Program-made: the position numbers and the translations under genes
In this document: positions 1 to 8,900 of the stretch, in pieces
Layout: each line of letters opens with the position of its first letter
How positions within the stretch are numbered: position 1 is the first letter of the stretch
NCBI RefSeq assembly: GCF_002803845.1
Contig: NZ_CP024985.1
Coordinates: 124,001 to 188,000, forward strand
Direction of reading: 5' to 3'
Source of the DNA: Streptomyces lavendulae subsp. lavendulae
GTDB lineage: Bacteria > Actinomycetota > Actinomycetes > Streptomycetales > Streptomycetaceae
Length of the DNA stretch: 64,000 bases
Notes under the pieces: generated by a model
Database searches by the model: none
What the model was told of the DNA's origin: nothing
The model's input: only the letters and a program-made list of their open reading frames with translations

Positions 1-3000
1 ACTTGGCTCCTTGCGTGTCTACGTCTGTACCCCTGGGTGCGGGGGCGGCGGCTTCGAGGAAGTCGATGAGGGTCTGTGCGATCACCGCGCGAGGCTGGTC
101 CGCCATGGCCTCCTCGTGGGCACAGGCAAGCGGGATCGTGTCCAGCCGGGAGACGTGCGGCAGCCATGTCTCGGGGGTGGGGCCGTCGGCGTCGCGGCCC
201 TCGGTGGCGGTGAAGAACAGGGCCGTACCATCGAAGGTCTCGGGGTCCCAGGCGGCTGCGAGCCTGCTGCTGTTGACGCCGATGTCGACCATGCGGTCGA
301 ACTGCTCACGCGGCATCGGCAGGCGGCCGGCGGCGTCCTCGTGCAGGTCTGCGAGCCAGCTGCCGAAGTCGTCGCTGTGGCCCGCCGGATCCAGGGCTTC
401 TCCGGCGAGGGTGGCCAGCAGGGCGTACGCGTCCCACTGGGCCTCGTCGGCGTAGTCCGGGTAGGGCCAGGCCTGCCCGGGGTAGGAGTCGACGAGCGCG
501 AGCAGTTCGACCGTGTCGCCGGACGCCCGGAAGCGGGCGGCAAGGGCCTGGGCGATGTTGCCGCCCAGGGACCAGCCGAGCAGCCGGTAGGGGCCTTCGG
601 GCTGTACGGTGCGGATCTGCCGGGCGATCAGGTCGATGAGCGTGGCGAAGTCCTCCGGTACGGGCGCGCCGGCGGTGAGTCCGGGTGCCTGGATGCCGTA
701 CACGGGCAGTTCCTCGGGCAGGTCCCGGGCGAGCGGCGCGTAGCTCCATGCCAGTCCGGTGGCGGGGTGCACGCAGAACAGCGGGCGTTCACCGCCGTTC
801 GTGGCGCGGGCCGGGGTGTGCAGCGGCAGCAGGACCTCGTAGTCGGATGCTTCGCCGCCCTGGGCTTCGAGGAGCCGGCCCGGGGTGGGGTGGCGGAACA
901 GGTCGCTCACGGCGAGGCGGGTGCCGAGCTCCGTGCGGACCCGGGACACCAGCCGCATGGCGAGCATGGAGTGGCCGCCGAGGGCGAAGAAGTCGTCGTC
1001 GACCCCGACCTCGGGCAGCCCGAGCACCTCGGCGAACAGGGCGCACAGGGCTTCCTCGCGCGGGGTGCGCGGAGCGCCGGCCGAGGTGGTGACAGCGGTC
1101 TGCGGGGTGGGAAGGGCCTTGCGGTCGAGCTTGCCGTTGACGGTGAGCGGCATCTCATCCAGGACAACGAAGGAGGAGGGGACCATGTACTCGGGGAGGG
1201 CGGCCGCCACGTGGGCGCGCACAGCCGCCGGATCGGCGCCGGTGGCCGGGGTGGCGGGCACGACGTAGGCCACGAGCCGCTTGTCGCCGGGCCTGTCCTC
1301 TCGTACGAGCACGGCGGCCTGCCCCACGGTGTCGTGGGCCTCGATCACTGCCTGGACCTCGCCGGGCTCCACGCGGAAGCCGCGGATCTTCGTCTGGTGG
1401 TCGACGCGGCCGAGGAACTCCAGTTCGCCGGCGGCGTTCCAGCGAGCCAGGTCGCCGGTGCGGTACATGCGGGTGCCCGGCTCCCCGTACGGGTCGGCGA
1501 CGAAGCGTTCCGCCGTCAGCGCGGGCCGCTGCGCGTAGCCGCGGGCGAGGCCGGCTCCGGCGACGTACAGCTCACCGGGGACGCCGACTGGGACGGTCTC
1601 CAGCCGTGCGTCCAGTACGTACGCCCGGGTGTTCCACAGGAGCCGACCGATGGGGGCGCGGCCGCCTGAGGGCAGGGATTCGGGACGGATGACCGAGATG
1701 GACACGTCGTCGGAGCACTCGGCGGGACCGTAGACGTTGGCGAGCGGGACGTCGGGGAACCGCTTGTACCAGCGGGTGACGAGGTCCGGCGGGAGTTCCT
1801 CTCCGTGGACGAGCATCCAGCGCAGCCCGGCGCAGTGCTCGGCGGTGCGGTCGTCGGCGTCCCACAGGTCGAGGATGGCGCGCAGGACGGCCGGCACGAT
1901 CTGGATGACGGTCACTCCGTGGGCCGCCACCGCCTCGACCATGGCCTGCGGGTCGCGGGCGGTGTCCTCGTCGAAGACGTGTACTCGGCCGCCGGCGAGG
2001 AGCAGGGTGAGCGTCTGCCAGATGGAGACGTCGAAGGTCAGCGGGGCGTTGAAGGCGATGGTGTCGGCCTCGTCGAGTCCGTAGAGGTCGATCACCGCGC
2101 GCAGGTGGTTGGAGAGTCCGCGGTGGGGGACCAGTACGCCCTTGGGGCGGCCGGTGGAGCCGGAGGTGAACACCGAGTAGGCGATGGCCTCGGGAGAGGG
2201 GACCGGGGCGGCGACCGGGGCAGCGGCCGGGGCCGGCGCCATGTCGGGCAGGACCACGGTGACCGGCGCTCCGGCGCAGGCGGCCGCGATCTCCCGGGCG
2301 CGATCGGCGAGTGCGGGCGCGGCCAGCAGGTAGCGCACCTCGGCGTCGGCGAGCATCTGGGCGGCGCGGCGAACGGGCGTGCCGGGATCGAGCGGCATGT
2401 AGCCGCCCGCGGTGCCCAGGGCGCCGACCACCGCGGTGACGAACCATGGGCTGCGTTCGGACAGGACCGCGGTGAGCTCGTCCGGTCCCGCGCCTGCGGC
2501 GGCGAGGGCCGCCGTCACGGCGGCGGCATCGCGGGCGAGCTCGGCGTAGCTGCTGCTGCCGTGCGCGTCGGAGACGGCGGGCGCGTCCGGCCGCTCGGCG
2601 GCCAGGGTCCGGATGCGGGCGGGCAGGTCGATGGGACTCTCGGCGACGGCGGGGCCGTTCCAGTCGGTCAGCAGGCGCTGCCGTTCCTGCGCGGACAGCA
2701 GGTCCAGTTGGCCGATCGGGCGGTGCGGGTCGGCGACGGCTGCCTCGAGCAGGCGGACCAGGCGCTGTCCGAGTGCGACGACGGTGGCGTGGTCGAACAG
2801 TTCCGTGGCGTATTCGAGTACGGTCCGCAGCCCGGCCGGGCGGCCGGTCCCGTCGCGCCGGTCCTCGAAGTCCACCGACAGGTCGAACTTGGCGGTGTCG
2901 GTGCCAAGGGGCTGCATACGCACACGGGCGCCGGGGAAGCGGAGGTCTCCTCCGAGGAATCCGTCGTCGAGGGCCACCAGTACCTGGAACAGCGGGTGCC

Positions 3001-6000
3001 AGGCGAGCGAGCGCTCGGGGTTGACTTCTTCCACCAGGCGGTCGAAGGAGACGTCCTGGTGTGCGTACGCGGCCAGGTCGGCTTCGCGTACCCGTGCCAG
3101 CAGATCGGCGAAGCCAGGGTTGCCGGAGGTGTCGGTGCGCAGCACGAGGGTGTTGACGAAGAACCCAACCACGTCGTCGAGGCTCTCCTCGGCGCGCCCG
3201 GCGACGACGGTACCGAGCGGGATGTCCTCGCCGGCGCCCGAGCGGGTCAGGACGGCGGCGACGGCGGCCTGCAGGACCATGAAAAGAGTGGATCCGGTGG
3301 TCCGGGCCAGATCCAGGACCTGCTGGTGGAGCTCCGCGGGCAGGTCGAGCTCGACGGTGGCACCGAGGTGTCCGGCGACGGCCGGGCGGGGGCGGTCCCA
3401 CGGCAGCTCGATTTGCGGGGGCAGCCCGTCCAGGGCCCGGCGCCAGTGGGCGAGCGAGCGCTCGTGGGCCTCGCGGCCCGGCCCCTCCTGGGTGCGCCGC
3501 TGCCACAGGGCGTAGTCGGCGTACTGGACGGGCAGGAGGGTGAACGCGGGGGCGGCGCCGGCCAGCCGGGCCTCATAGGCGAGGGTGAGGTCGCGCAGGA
3601 GCGGGCGCATCGACAGGCCGTCGCCGGCGATGTGGTGGAGCAGGATGAGCAGCACGTACTCGCCCGTGCCCTCTTGCCCATCGGTGCCGGCAGCCTCGAA
3701 CAGCCAGGCGCGCAGCGGGATCTCGGTGGTCACGTCGAAGCTGTGGCGGGCGGCTCGGGCGACCTCTTCGTCGAGCGCGGCTGCGGGCACCCGGAGTTCG
3801 ACCAGGGAGGGCTCGGCCTGCCCGGCGGGCAGAATCAGCTGGTGGGGCTCGCCGTCGGGTGCGGGGAAAAGGGTCCGCAGTGCCTCGTGGCGGCCGAGTA
3901 CGTCACCCAGCGCAGCCCGCAGTGCGGAGGCGTCGACACGGCCGGTGAGCCGCAGCGCGAGGGGGATGTTGTACGTGGGGCTGGGGCCGTCGACCTGGCC
4001 GAGGAACCACAGCCGCTGCTGTGCGTACGACAGCGGGATGTGCTCCGGCCGGTCCGCGACGGCCGTCGGGGGGCCGGCGGGGGTGGTGGTGCCGTCGTCC
4101 GCGGCGAGGAGCGCGGCCAGCGCGGATGCGGTGGGCGCCTGGAAGAGGTCGCCGATGCTGATGCGGACCCCGAGCGCCGTGCGGGCGCGGGAGACCAGTC
4201 GCATGGCGAGCATGGAGTGGCCGCCGAGGCCGAAGAAGTCGTCGTCGGCACCGACCCGGGAAAGGTCCAGGACCTCGGCGAACAGCGCGCACAGGATTTC
4301 TTCGCGGGCGGTGCGGGGAGCGCCCGCGGAGGCGGTGGCGGCATGCGGGGCGGGCAGGGCCTTGCGGTCGAGCTTGCCGTTGACGGTGAGCGGGAGGGAG
4401 TCCAGCACGATGACGGACGAGGGCACCATGTAGTCCGGCAGGGTGCGCCGGGCGAGGTCGGTGAGGGCGGCGGGGTCCACGCTCCGGCCGCGTTCGGCGG
4501 GGACTACGTAGGCGACGAGGCGCTTGTCCCCGGGGCGGTCCTCGCGGACGACGGCGGCGGCTTCGGCGACCGAGGGGTGCTCGGCCAGTACGGCCCGTAC
4601 CTCACCGGGTTCGATGCGCAGGCCGCGGATCTTGACCTGGTCGTCGGTCCGTCCTACGCATTCGAGTTCTCCGGCAGTGTTCCAGCGGGCGAGGTCACCG
4701 GTGCGGTACATGCGGCTGCCGGGCGGGCCGTAGGGGTCGGCGACGAACCGCTCGGCGGTGGCCGCGGGCATGCCGAGGTAGCCGCGGGCGACCCCGGGCC
4801 CCGCCAGGTACAGTTCGCCGGTCGCGCCGTGGGGTGCCGGCTTCAGGCGGGGGTCGAGGACCATGGCGCGCATGCCGTCGAGCGGGCCGCCGATGGGCAG
4901 CGGTTCGGGGACGGGGCCGTCGGCGGGTACCGCGAACCGGGTGGCGAAGGTGGTGGTCTCGGTGGGGCCGTAGCCGTTGACGACCCGTACGCCGGGGTGA
5001 GCGTCGCGGAGCCGGCGTACGGCAGTGGCGGAGACTGCCTCGCCGCCCGCCCAGATCTCCTTGAGCGAGCCGAGGGCGTCGGGGGCCGCTTCCACCATGT
5101 GGTGGAAGAGGGCGGCGGTGAGCCAGGCGGCTTCCACCCGGTGGCCGGTGAGGGCGGCGGCGAGCGTTTCGGTGTCGAGGTCCCCAGGGGGCGCGAGGAC
5201 GCAGCAGCCACCGTTCAGCAGTGGCACCCACAGCTCGTAGGTGGCGGCGTCGAAGGCCGGTGAGGAGTGGAGCAGGACCCGCCGGTGGGCTGCTGCGGCG
5301 AAGGCGCTGTCGGCGGCGAGCGCGGTGATGCCGGCGTGGGTGGCCATGACGCCCTTGGGCGTACCGGTGGAGCCGGAGGTGAACATGATGTACGCGAGCC
5401 GGTCGGGGTGCGCGGTCACCGGCGGAAGGGGCCCGTCCAGGACGGGGACCGGTCCGTCGGCGGCGTCGGCGCGGACCACGCGGATGCGGGGGTCGAGGCC
5501 GAGGGCGGCCACATCGCCGCGGTCGGTCAGCAGGAACCGGGCCCCGGTCGCGGCGGTGATCGCCTCGATCCGCGAGGGCGGGTAGCGGCGGTCGAGGGGC
5601 ACGTAGGCCGCGCCGGCCTTCAGTACGGCCAATTCGGCAACGACGAGTTCCACGGAGCGGTCCATCAGGATCGCCACGGGGGCTTCCGCAGCGATCCCGT
5701 CCTGGCCGACGAGCCGGGCGGCCAGGGCGTCGGCCCGCGCGTCGAGTTCGCGGTAGGTGACCTCACGCTGCCCGCAGACCAGGGCGACCGCCTCCGGGGT
5801 CGCTGCGGCCTGGCGGGCGAACAGCTCCGGTACCGAGGGTGCGGCGGGGGCGGTAGGGGCGCCGACGCCCCGCTCGGGCAGGGAGTCAGGGGTGCCCGCA
5901 GGCAGCAGTTCGAGCTCGCTCAGGCGCAGGCCGGAGCCATCGGGCAGCTGCTCCAGCACCCGCAGCAGCGAGGCGACGAGCCGCTCCACGGTGGACCGGT

Positions 6001-7570
6001 CGAACAGGTCGGTGGCGAACTCGGCGAAGCCGGCAAGGCCCTGGGGTTCGCCTTCGGCCGCCTCCAGCTCGCGGATGTTGAAGCCCAGCTCGAACTTGGA
6101 GACGGAGGTCGGGACCTCGTGAATGCGGGCGCCGGGCAGGGAGGGCAGGTCGCCGGCGGCAACGGCGCTGCCGTTGAACGCGAGGGACACCTGGAACAGG
6201 GGGCTCCAGGCGAGCGAGCGCTCGGGGTTGAGGGCCTCGACCACCCGGTCGAAGAGCACGTCCTGGTGGGCGTACGCGGCGAGGGCGCCGGCTCTCACCC
6301 GGTCGAGCAGCGCGGTGAACGCCGGGTCCCCGGAGGTGTCGGTGCGCAGCACCAGGGTGTTGACGAAGAAGCCGACCACGTCGTCGAGGCTCTCTTCGGC
6401 GCGGCCCGCGACCGGGGTGCCGATGGGGATGTCCTCTCCGGCGCCGTACCGGGTGAGCACGGTGGCCAGGGCTGCCTGGAGCACCATGAACAGGGTGCTG
6501 CCGGTTGCTCGGGCCAAGCCGGCGAGCCGGGCGTGGAGGTCGGCGTCGATGGCGAAGTCGACGCCTGCGCCGCGGAACGAGCGGGTGGCGGGGCGTGGCC
6601 GGTCGAAGGGCAACGGCAGCTGCTCCGGGGCGCCGGCGAGGGCCTGGCGCCAGAACTCCAGCTGGGCGTCGGGCGTGGCGTCCGCACCGGATCCGTCGGT
6701 GGCCGCGGTGGCGGCGACGTCGTGCTGCTGCACGCTGTACTGCGCGTAGCGTACGGCGAGGGGCGTGAAACCGGGTTCTGCTCCGGCCAGGCGAGCCTCG
6801 TAGGCCTCGGCCAGGTCGCGCAGCAGGGGGCGCAGGGACCAGCCGTCGCCGGCGATGTGGTGCATGAGGATCAGCAGCACGTGCTCGGTGCCGCCGGACT
6901 CCTCGGTGGTGAAGAGCCAGGCACGCAGCGGGGCATCGGTGGTGATGTCGAAGGAGAGGCTGACGGCCGCCTCCGACAGGGTCCGGTCCAGGTCCTCGCG
7001 GCGGACGGCGGCTGTGGTGAGAGCCGCATGGGCGTCGGCGGGGTCCAGCACCCGCTGGTACGGGATGCCGTCGTCCTCGGGGAAGACAGTCCGCAGGGGT
7101 TCGTGGCGGGTCACCACGTCGGCGAGGGCCGCTTCCAGGGCCGCAGGGTCGACCGGGCCGTGCAGGCGGACGCCCAGCGGCATGTTGTAGCGAGGGTTGG
7201 GGCCTTCGACCTGGGCGACGAGCCACAGCCGCCGCTGGGCGGGCGACAGCGGGATCCGGTCGGGGACCACCACGTCCTGCAGGGCCACGGTGGTCGGGGC
7301 TGCGGTGGTGGGCTGGTCGGCCTGTTCCAGGGTTCGGGCCAGACCGGCGACGGTGGGGCTCTCGAACAGCTTGCGGATGTGGATGCGGGTTCCGAAGACG
7401 GCCCGGATGCGGCTGATCAGCCGCATCGCCAGGAGCGAGTCGCCGCCCTCCTCGAAGAAGTTTCCGTCGACGCCGATCCTCGGTACCCCCAGGAGCTCGG
7501 CGAACAGGCCGCACAGGATCTCTTCCCGCGGGGTGCGGGGCGCGGAGCCCGTGGAGGCTGAGGAAGACAC
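1..7570 (-). CDS. Nonribosomal peptide synthetase, PCP-C-A-PCP-C-A-PCP-TE, 3' end outside window
   Basis: One open frame of about 2523 codons runs from a GTG at 7570 (AAGGGG upstream) off the left edge. Domains by motif: PCP1 (GGDSLL near 7436), C1 (HHIAGDG near 6860), A1 (about 5850-4390, YIMFTSGSTG, NGKLDRK near 4380), PCP2 (GGHSM near 4218), C2 (HHIAGDG near 3630), A2 (about 2650-1130), PCP3 (GGHSM near 978) and a thioesterase (about 800-20, GWSLGG near 570, catalytic-type His in AHEEA near 110). My reading of the specificity residues gives DAYWWGGTFK for A1, which looks Val-like, and DVWQLHVDDK for A2, which I cannot assign. The protein begins with a PCP that has no A domain of its own, so that PCP needs loading in trans. 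It is the last gene of the leftward operon and its TE should release the product. No stop codon is reached, so the C-terminus is unknown. Confidence 0.95.
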   Translation of the reverse strand, partial: MSSSASTGSAPRTPREEILCGLFAELLGVPRIGVDGNFFEEGGDSLLAMRLISRIRAVFGTRIHIRKLFESPTVAGLARTLEQADQPTTAAPTTVALQDVVVPDRIPLSPAQRRLWLVAQVEGPNPRYNMPLGVRLHGPVDPAALEAALADVVTRHEPLRTVFPEDDGIPYQRVLDPADAHAALTTAAVRREDLDRTLSEAAVSLSFDITTDAPLRAWLFTTEESGGTEHVLLILMHHIAGDGWSLRPLLRDLAEAYEARLAGAEPGFTPLAVRYAQYSVQQHDVAATAATDGSGADATPDAQLEFWRQALAGAPEQLPLPFDRPRPATRSFRGAGVDFAIDADLHARLAGLARATGSTLFMVLQAALATVLTRYGAGEDIPIGTPVAGRAEESLDDVVGFFVNTLVLRTDTSGDPAFTALLDRVRAGALAAYAHQDVLFDRVVEALNPERSLAWSPLFQVSLAFNGSAVAAGDLPSLPGARIHEVPTSVSKFELGFNIRELEAAEGEPQGLAGFAEFATDLFDRSTVERLVASLLRVLEQLPDGSGLRLSELELLPAGTPDSLPERGVGAPTAPAAPSVPELFARQAAATPEAVALVCGQREVTYRELDARADALAARLVGQDGIAAEAPVAILMDRSVELVVAELAVLKAGAAYVPLDRRYPPSRIEAITAATGARFLLTDRGDVAALGLDPRIRVVRADAADGPVPVLDGPLPPVTAHPDRLAYIMFTSGSTGTPKGVMATHAGITALAADSAFAAAAHRRVLLHSSPAFDAATYELWVPLLNGGCCVLAPPGDLDTETLAAALTGHRVEAAWLTAALFHHMVEAAPDALGSLKEIWAGGEAVSATAVRRLRDAHPGVRVVNGYGPTETTTFATRFAVPADGPVPEPLPIGGPLDGMRAMVLDPRLKPAPHGATGELYLAGPGVARGYLGMPAATAERFVADPYGPPGSRMYRTGDLARWNTAGELECVGRTDDQVKIRGLRIEPGEVRAVLAEHPSVAEAAAVVREDRPGDKRLVAYVVPAERGRSVDPAALTDLARRTLPDYMVPSSVIVLDSLPLTVNGKLDRKALPAPHAATASAGAPRTAREEILCALFAEVLDLSRVGADDDFFGLGGHSMLAMRLVSRARTALGVRISIGDLFQAPTASALAALLAADDGTTTPAGPPTAVADRPEHIPLSYAQQRLWFLGQVDGPSPTYNIPLALRLTGRVDASALRAALGDVLGRHEALRTLFPAPDGEPHQLILPAGQAEPSLVELRVPAAALDEEVARAARHSFDVTTEIPLRAWLFEAAGTDGQEGTGEYVLLILLHHIAGDGLSMRPLLRDLTLAYEARLAGAAPAFTLLPVQYADYALWQRRTQEGPGREAHERSLAHWRRALDGLPPQIELPWDRPRPAVAGHLGATVELDLPAELHQQVLDLARTTGSTLFMVLQAAVAAVLTRSGAGEDIPLGTVVAGRAEESLDDVVGFFVNTLVLRTDTSGNPGFADLLARVREADLAAYAHQDVSFDRLVEEVNPERSLAWHPLFQVLVALDDGFLGGDLRFPGARVRMQPLGTDTAKFDLSVDFEDRRDGTGRPAGLRTVLEYATELFDHATVVALGQRLVRLLEAAVADPHRPIGQLDLLSAQERQRLLTDWNGPAVAESPIDLPARIRTLAAERPDAPAVSDAHGSSSYAELARDAAAVTAALAAAGAGPDELTAVLSERSPWFVTAVVGALGTAGGYMPLDPGTPVRRAAQMLADAEVRYLLAAPALADRAREIAAACAGAPVTVVLPDMAPAPAAAPVAAPVPSPEAIAYSVFTSGSTGRPKGVLVPHRGLSNHLRAVIDLYGLDEADTIAFNAPLTFDVSIWQTLTLLLAGGRVHVFDEDTARDPQAMVEAVAAHGVTVIQIVPAVLRAILDLWDADDRTAEHCAGLRWMLVHGEELPPDLVTRWYKRFPDVPLANVYGPAECSDDVSISVIRPESLPSGGRAPIGRLLWNTRAYVLDARLETVPVGVPGELYVAGAGLARGYAQRPALTAERFVADPYGEPGTRMYRTGDLARWNAAGELEFLGRVDHQTKIRGFRVEPGEVQAVIEAHDTVGQAAVLVREDRPGDKRLVAYVVPATPATGADPAAVRAHVAAALPEYMVPSSFVVLDEMPLTVNGKLDRKALPTPQTAVTTSAGAPRTPREEALCALFAEVLGLPEVGVDDDFFALGGHSMLAMRLVSRVRTELGTRLAVSDLFRHPTPGRLLEAQGGEASDYEVLLPLHTPARATNGGERPLFCVHPATGLAWSYAPLARDLPEELPVYGIQAPGLTAGAPVPEDFATLIDLIARQIRTVQPEGPYRLLGWSLGGNIAQALAARFRASGDTVELLALVDSYPGQAWPYPDYADEAQWDAYALLATLAGEALDPAGHSDDFGSWLADLHEDAAGRLPMPREQFDRMVDIGVNSSRLAAAWDPETFDGTALFFTATEGRDADGPTPETWLPHVSRLDTIPLACAHEEAMADQPRAVIAQTLIDFLEAAAPAPRGTDVDTQGAK

Positions 7571-7625
7571 AGGAATCCCCTTCGTCGCGAACGGTGCGAA
7601 AAGCGTGTGCTGGTGCGGTCTTGGA

Positions 7626-8894
7626 TCAGGTGCGGTCGGCGTCGAGAAGCCGACGCAGGGTGCTTTGGAAGCCCTGCCGAAGGTGCTGCGCGTCCGCCTC
7701 GGTGAAGGCGTCGGCCGAGGCCCGCAGGGTGCCGTGGATGTTGCCGACGCTCCCCCAGCCGAATTCCCACAGGGCCGGGAAATTGGCCCAGCGCGGCGGG
7801 ATCGGCACCGTCGAAGTCCGCAGGCCCGGCAGCGGCAGCCGCGGGACCTCGGTGTCGATGTTGACGAGGTGGAGGAAGAGCGGGTCGCCGCCGGGGAGCC
7901 GCTGGATTCCGGCTGCGCGCAGGATCCGCGAGTACGGCAGCTCCTTGTGCGCCAGGCTCTCTTCGATCGCCTCGGCGTGGCGGAGCACCACGGCCGCCGG
8001 GGACATCGGGTCGGTCCAAGTGGTACGTACTGGCAGGGTGTTGAGGAGCGGACCCATGGCGGCCTGGAGTTCCTCGGTGTCGCGCCGCGCGGCGGGCATG
8101 CCGACGGTGGTGTCGTACGGCGGGCCGCCTGCGGCCACGGCGGCGCTCACTGCGGTGAACAGCACCACGGCCGGGGAGACCCGGGTCGAACGGGCGAGTC
8201 CGCGGATGCCCTGGGTCTCTGCGGCGCCGAGGCCCAGGGGCAGCGCCAGGAACGCTCCGCGTTCATCTTCGCAGGGCGGGGTGCGGCGCGGGTAGGGCTG
8301 CGGCTGTACGCCCGCCAGCCGGCCACGCCACCAGGCGTTGTCGCGGTCGTGGTCGCGGTCCTGTTCGGCCGCGGCGTCGGCGAAGAAGCCCGAAGCCTCG
8401 TCGGCGGGCCCGGCCGGGCCGCCCCGTGCCAGCGCGGCGTAGGCGAGACCGATCTCCCGCACCATCAGGGACAGGGACCAGCTGTCGCCCGCCACATGGT
8501 GCACGGCCAGGGCGAACCAGTGCTCCGTGGCGGAGCGGGATATGACACCCGCACGCACGGGTGGCTCCTCGTACAGGTCGAAGGGGACCTCCCAGAGCTC
8601 GGCGAGCTCTGCCGGCATGTGCGCGTCGCCGGGGCCGCCGCTGCCGTCCGTCGCCGTGCGCAGCGCCGGCAGTGGTGCGGTCGACGGGAGCGGTACGGCA
8701 TGGGCGTCGTCGTAGGTGGCGCACAGCACGGGGTGGCGCCGGATGACGTGGTGCAGGGCCTGCTCCAGCCGTCCGGTGTCGAGCTCCCCGGTGATGCGGA
8801 AGCAGAGCGGCATGGCATACATGGGCCGGTCGCCGAGCGCCTCGTGGACGAGCATGGACTGCTGCATGTCGGAGAGGGGCAGGATGGGGTCCAT
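7626..8894 (-). CDS. Free-standing NRPS condensation protein
   Basis: A 422-residue protein made only of a condensation domain. It carries HHVAGDSW, the HHxxxDG catalytic motif with Gly replaced by Ser, near residue 139. It should form the amide bond between the residue on the upstream A-MT-PCP protein and the residue on the N-terminal PCP of the following synthetase. ATG at 8894 lies 6 bp after the upstream stop, with AAAGGGG overlapping that stop; the next gene starts 55 bp downstream, so all are co-transcribed. A separate C protein paired with a PCP-first synthetase is a split module; which A domain charges that PCP cannot be told from sequence. Confidence 0.9.
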   Translation of the reverse strand: MDPILPLSDMQQSMLVHEALGDRPMYAMPLCFRITGELDTGRLEQALHHVIRRHPVLCATYDDAHAVPLPSTAPLPALRTATDGSGGPGDAHMPAELAELWEVPFDLYEEPPVRAGVISRSATEHWFALAVHHVAGDSWSLSLMVREIGLAYAALARGGPAGPADEASGFFADAAAEQDRDHDRDNAWWRGRLAGVQPQPYPRRTPPCEDERGAFLALPLGLGAAETQGIRGLARSTRVSPAVVLFTAVSAAVAAGGPPYDTTVGMPAARRDTEELQAAMGPLLNTLPVRTTWTDPMSPAAVVLRHAEAIEESLAHKELPYSRILRAAGIQRLPGGDPLFLHLVNIDTEVPRLPLPGLRTSTVPIPPRWANFPALWEFGWGSVGNIHGTLRASADAFTEADAQHLRQGFQSTLRRLLDADRT

Positions 8895-8900
8895 GGCCGG

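Noticed and set aside
11..1669. Long rightward open frame opposite the thioesterase and A2 domain
   Set aside because: It is the high-GC antisense shadow of the NRPS gene; its sequence is Gly/Ala/Val-rich with no domain, whereas the leftward frame has all NRPS motifs.
1572..3506. Leftward 644-codon Arg/Pro-rich frame
   Set aside because: It is a +1 shifted shadow of the true NRPS frame; composition is typical of misframed high-GC DNA.
1805..5263. 1152-codon rightward open frame
   Set aside because: Antisense to the NRPS C-A-PCP region; low-complexity composition and no motif.
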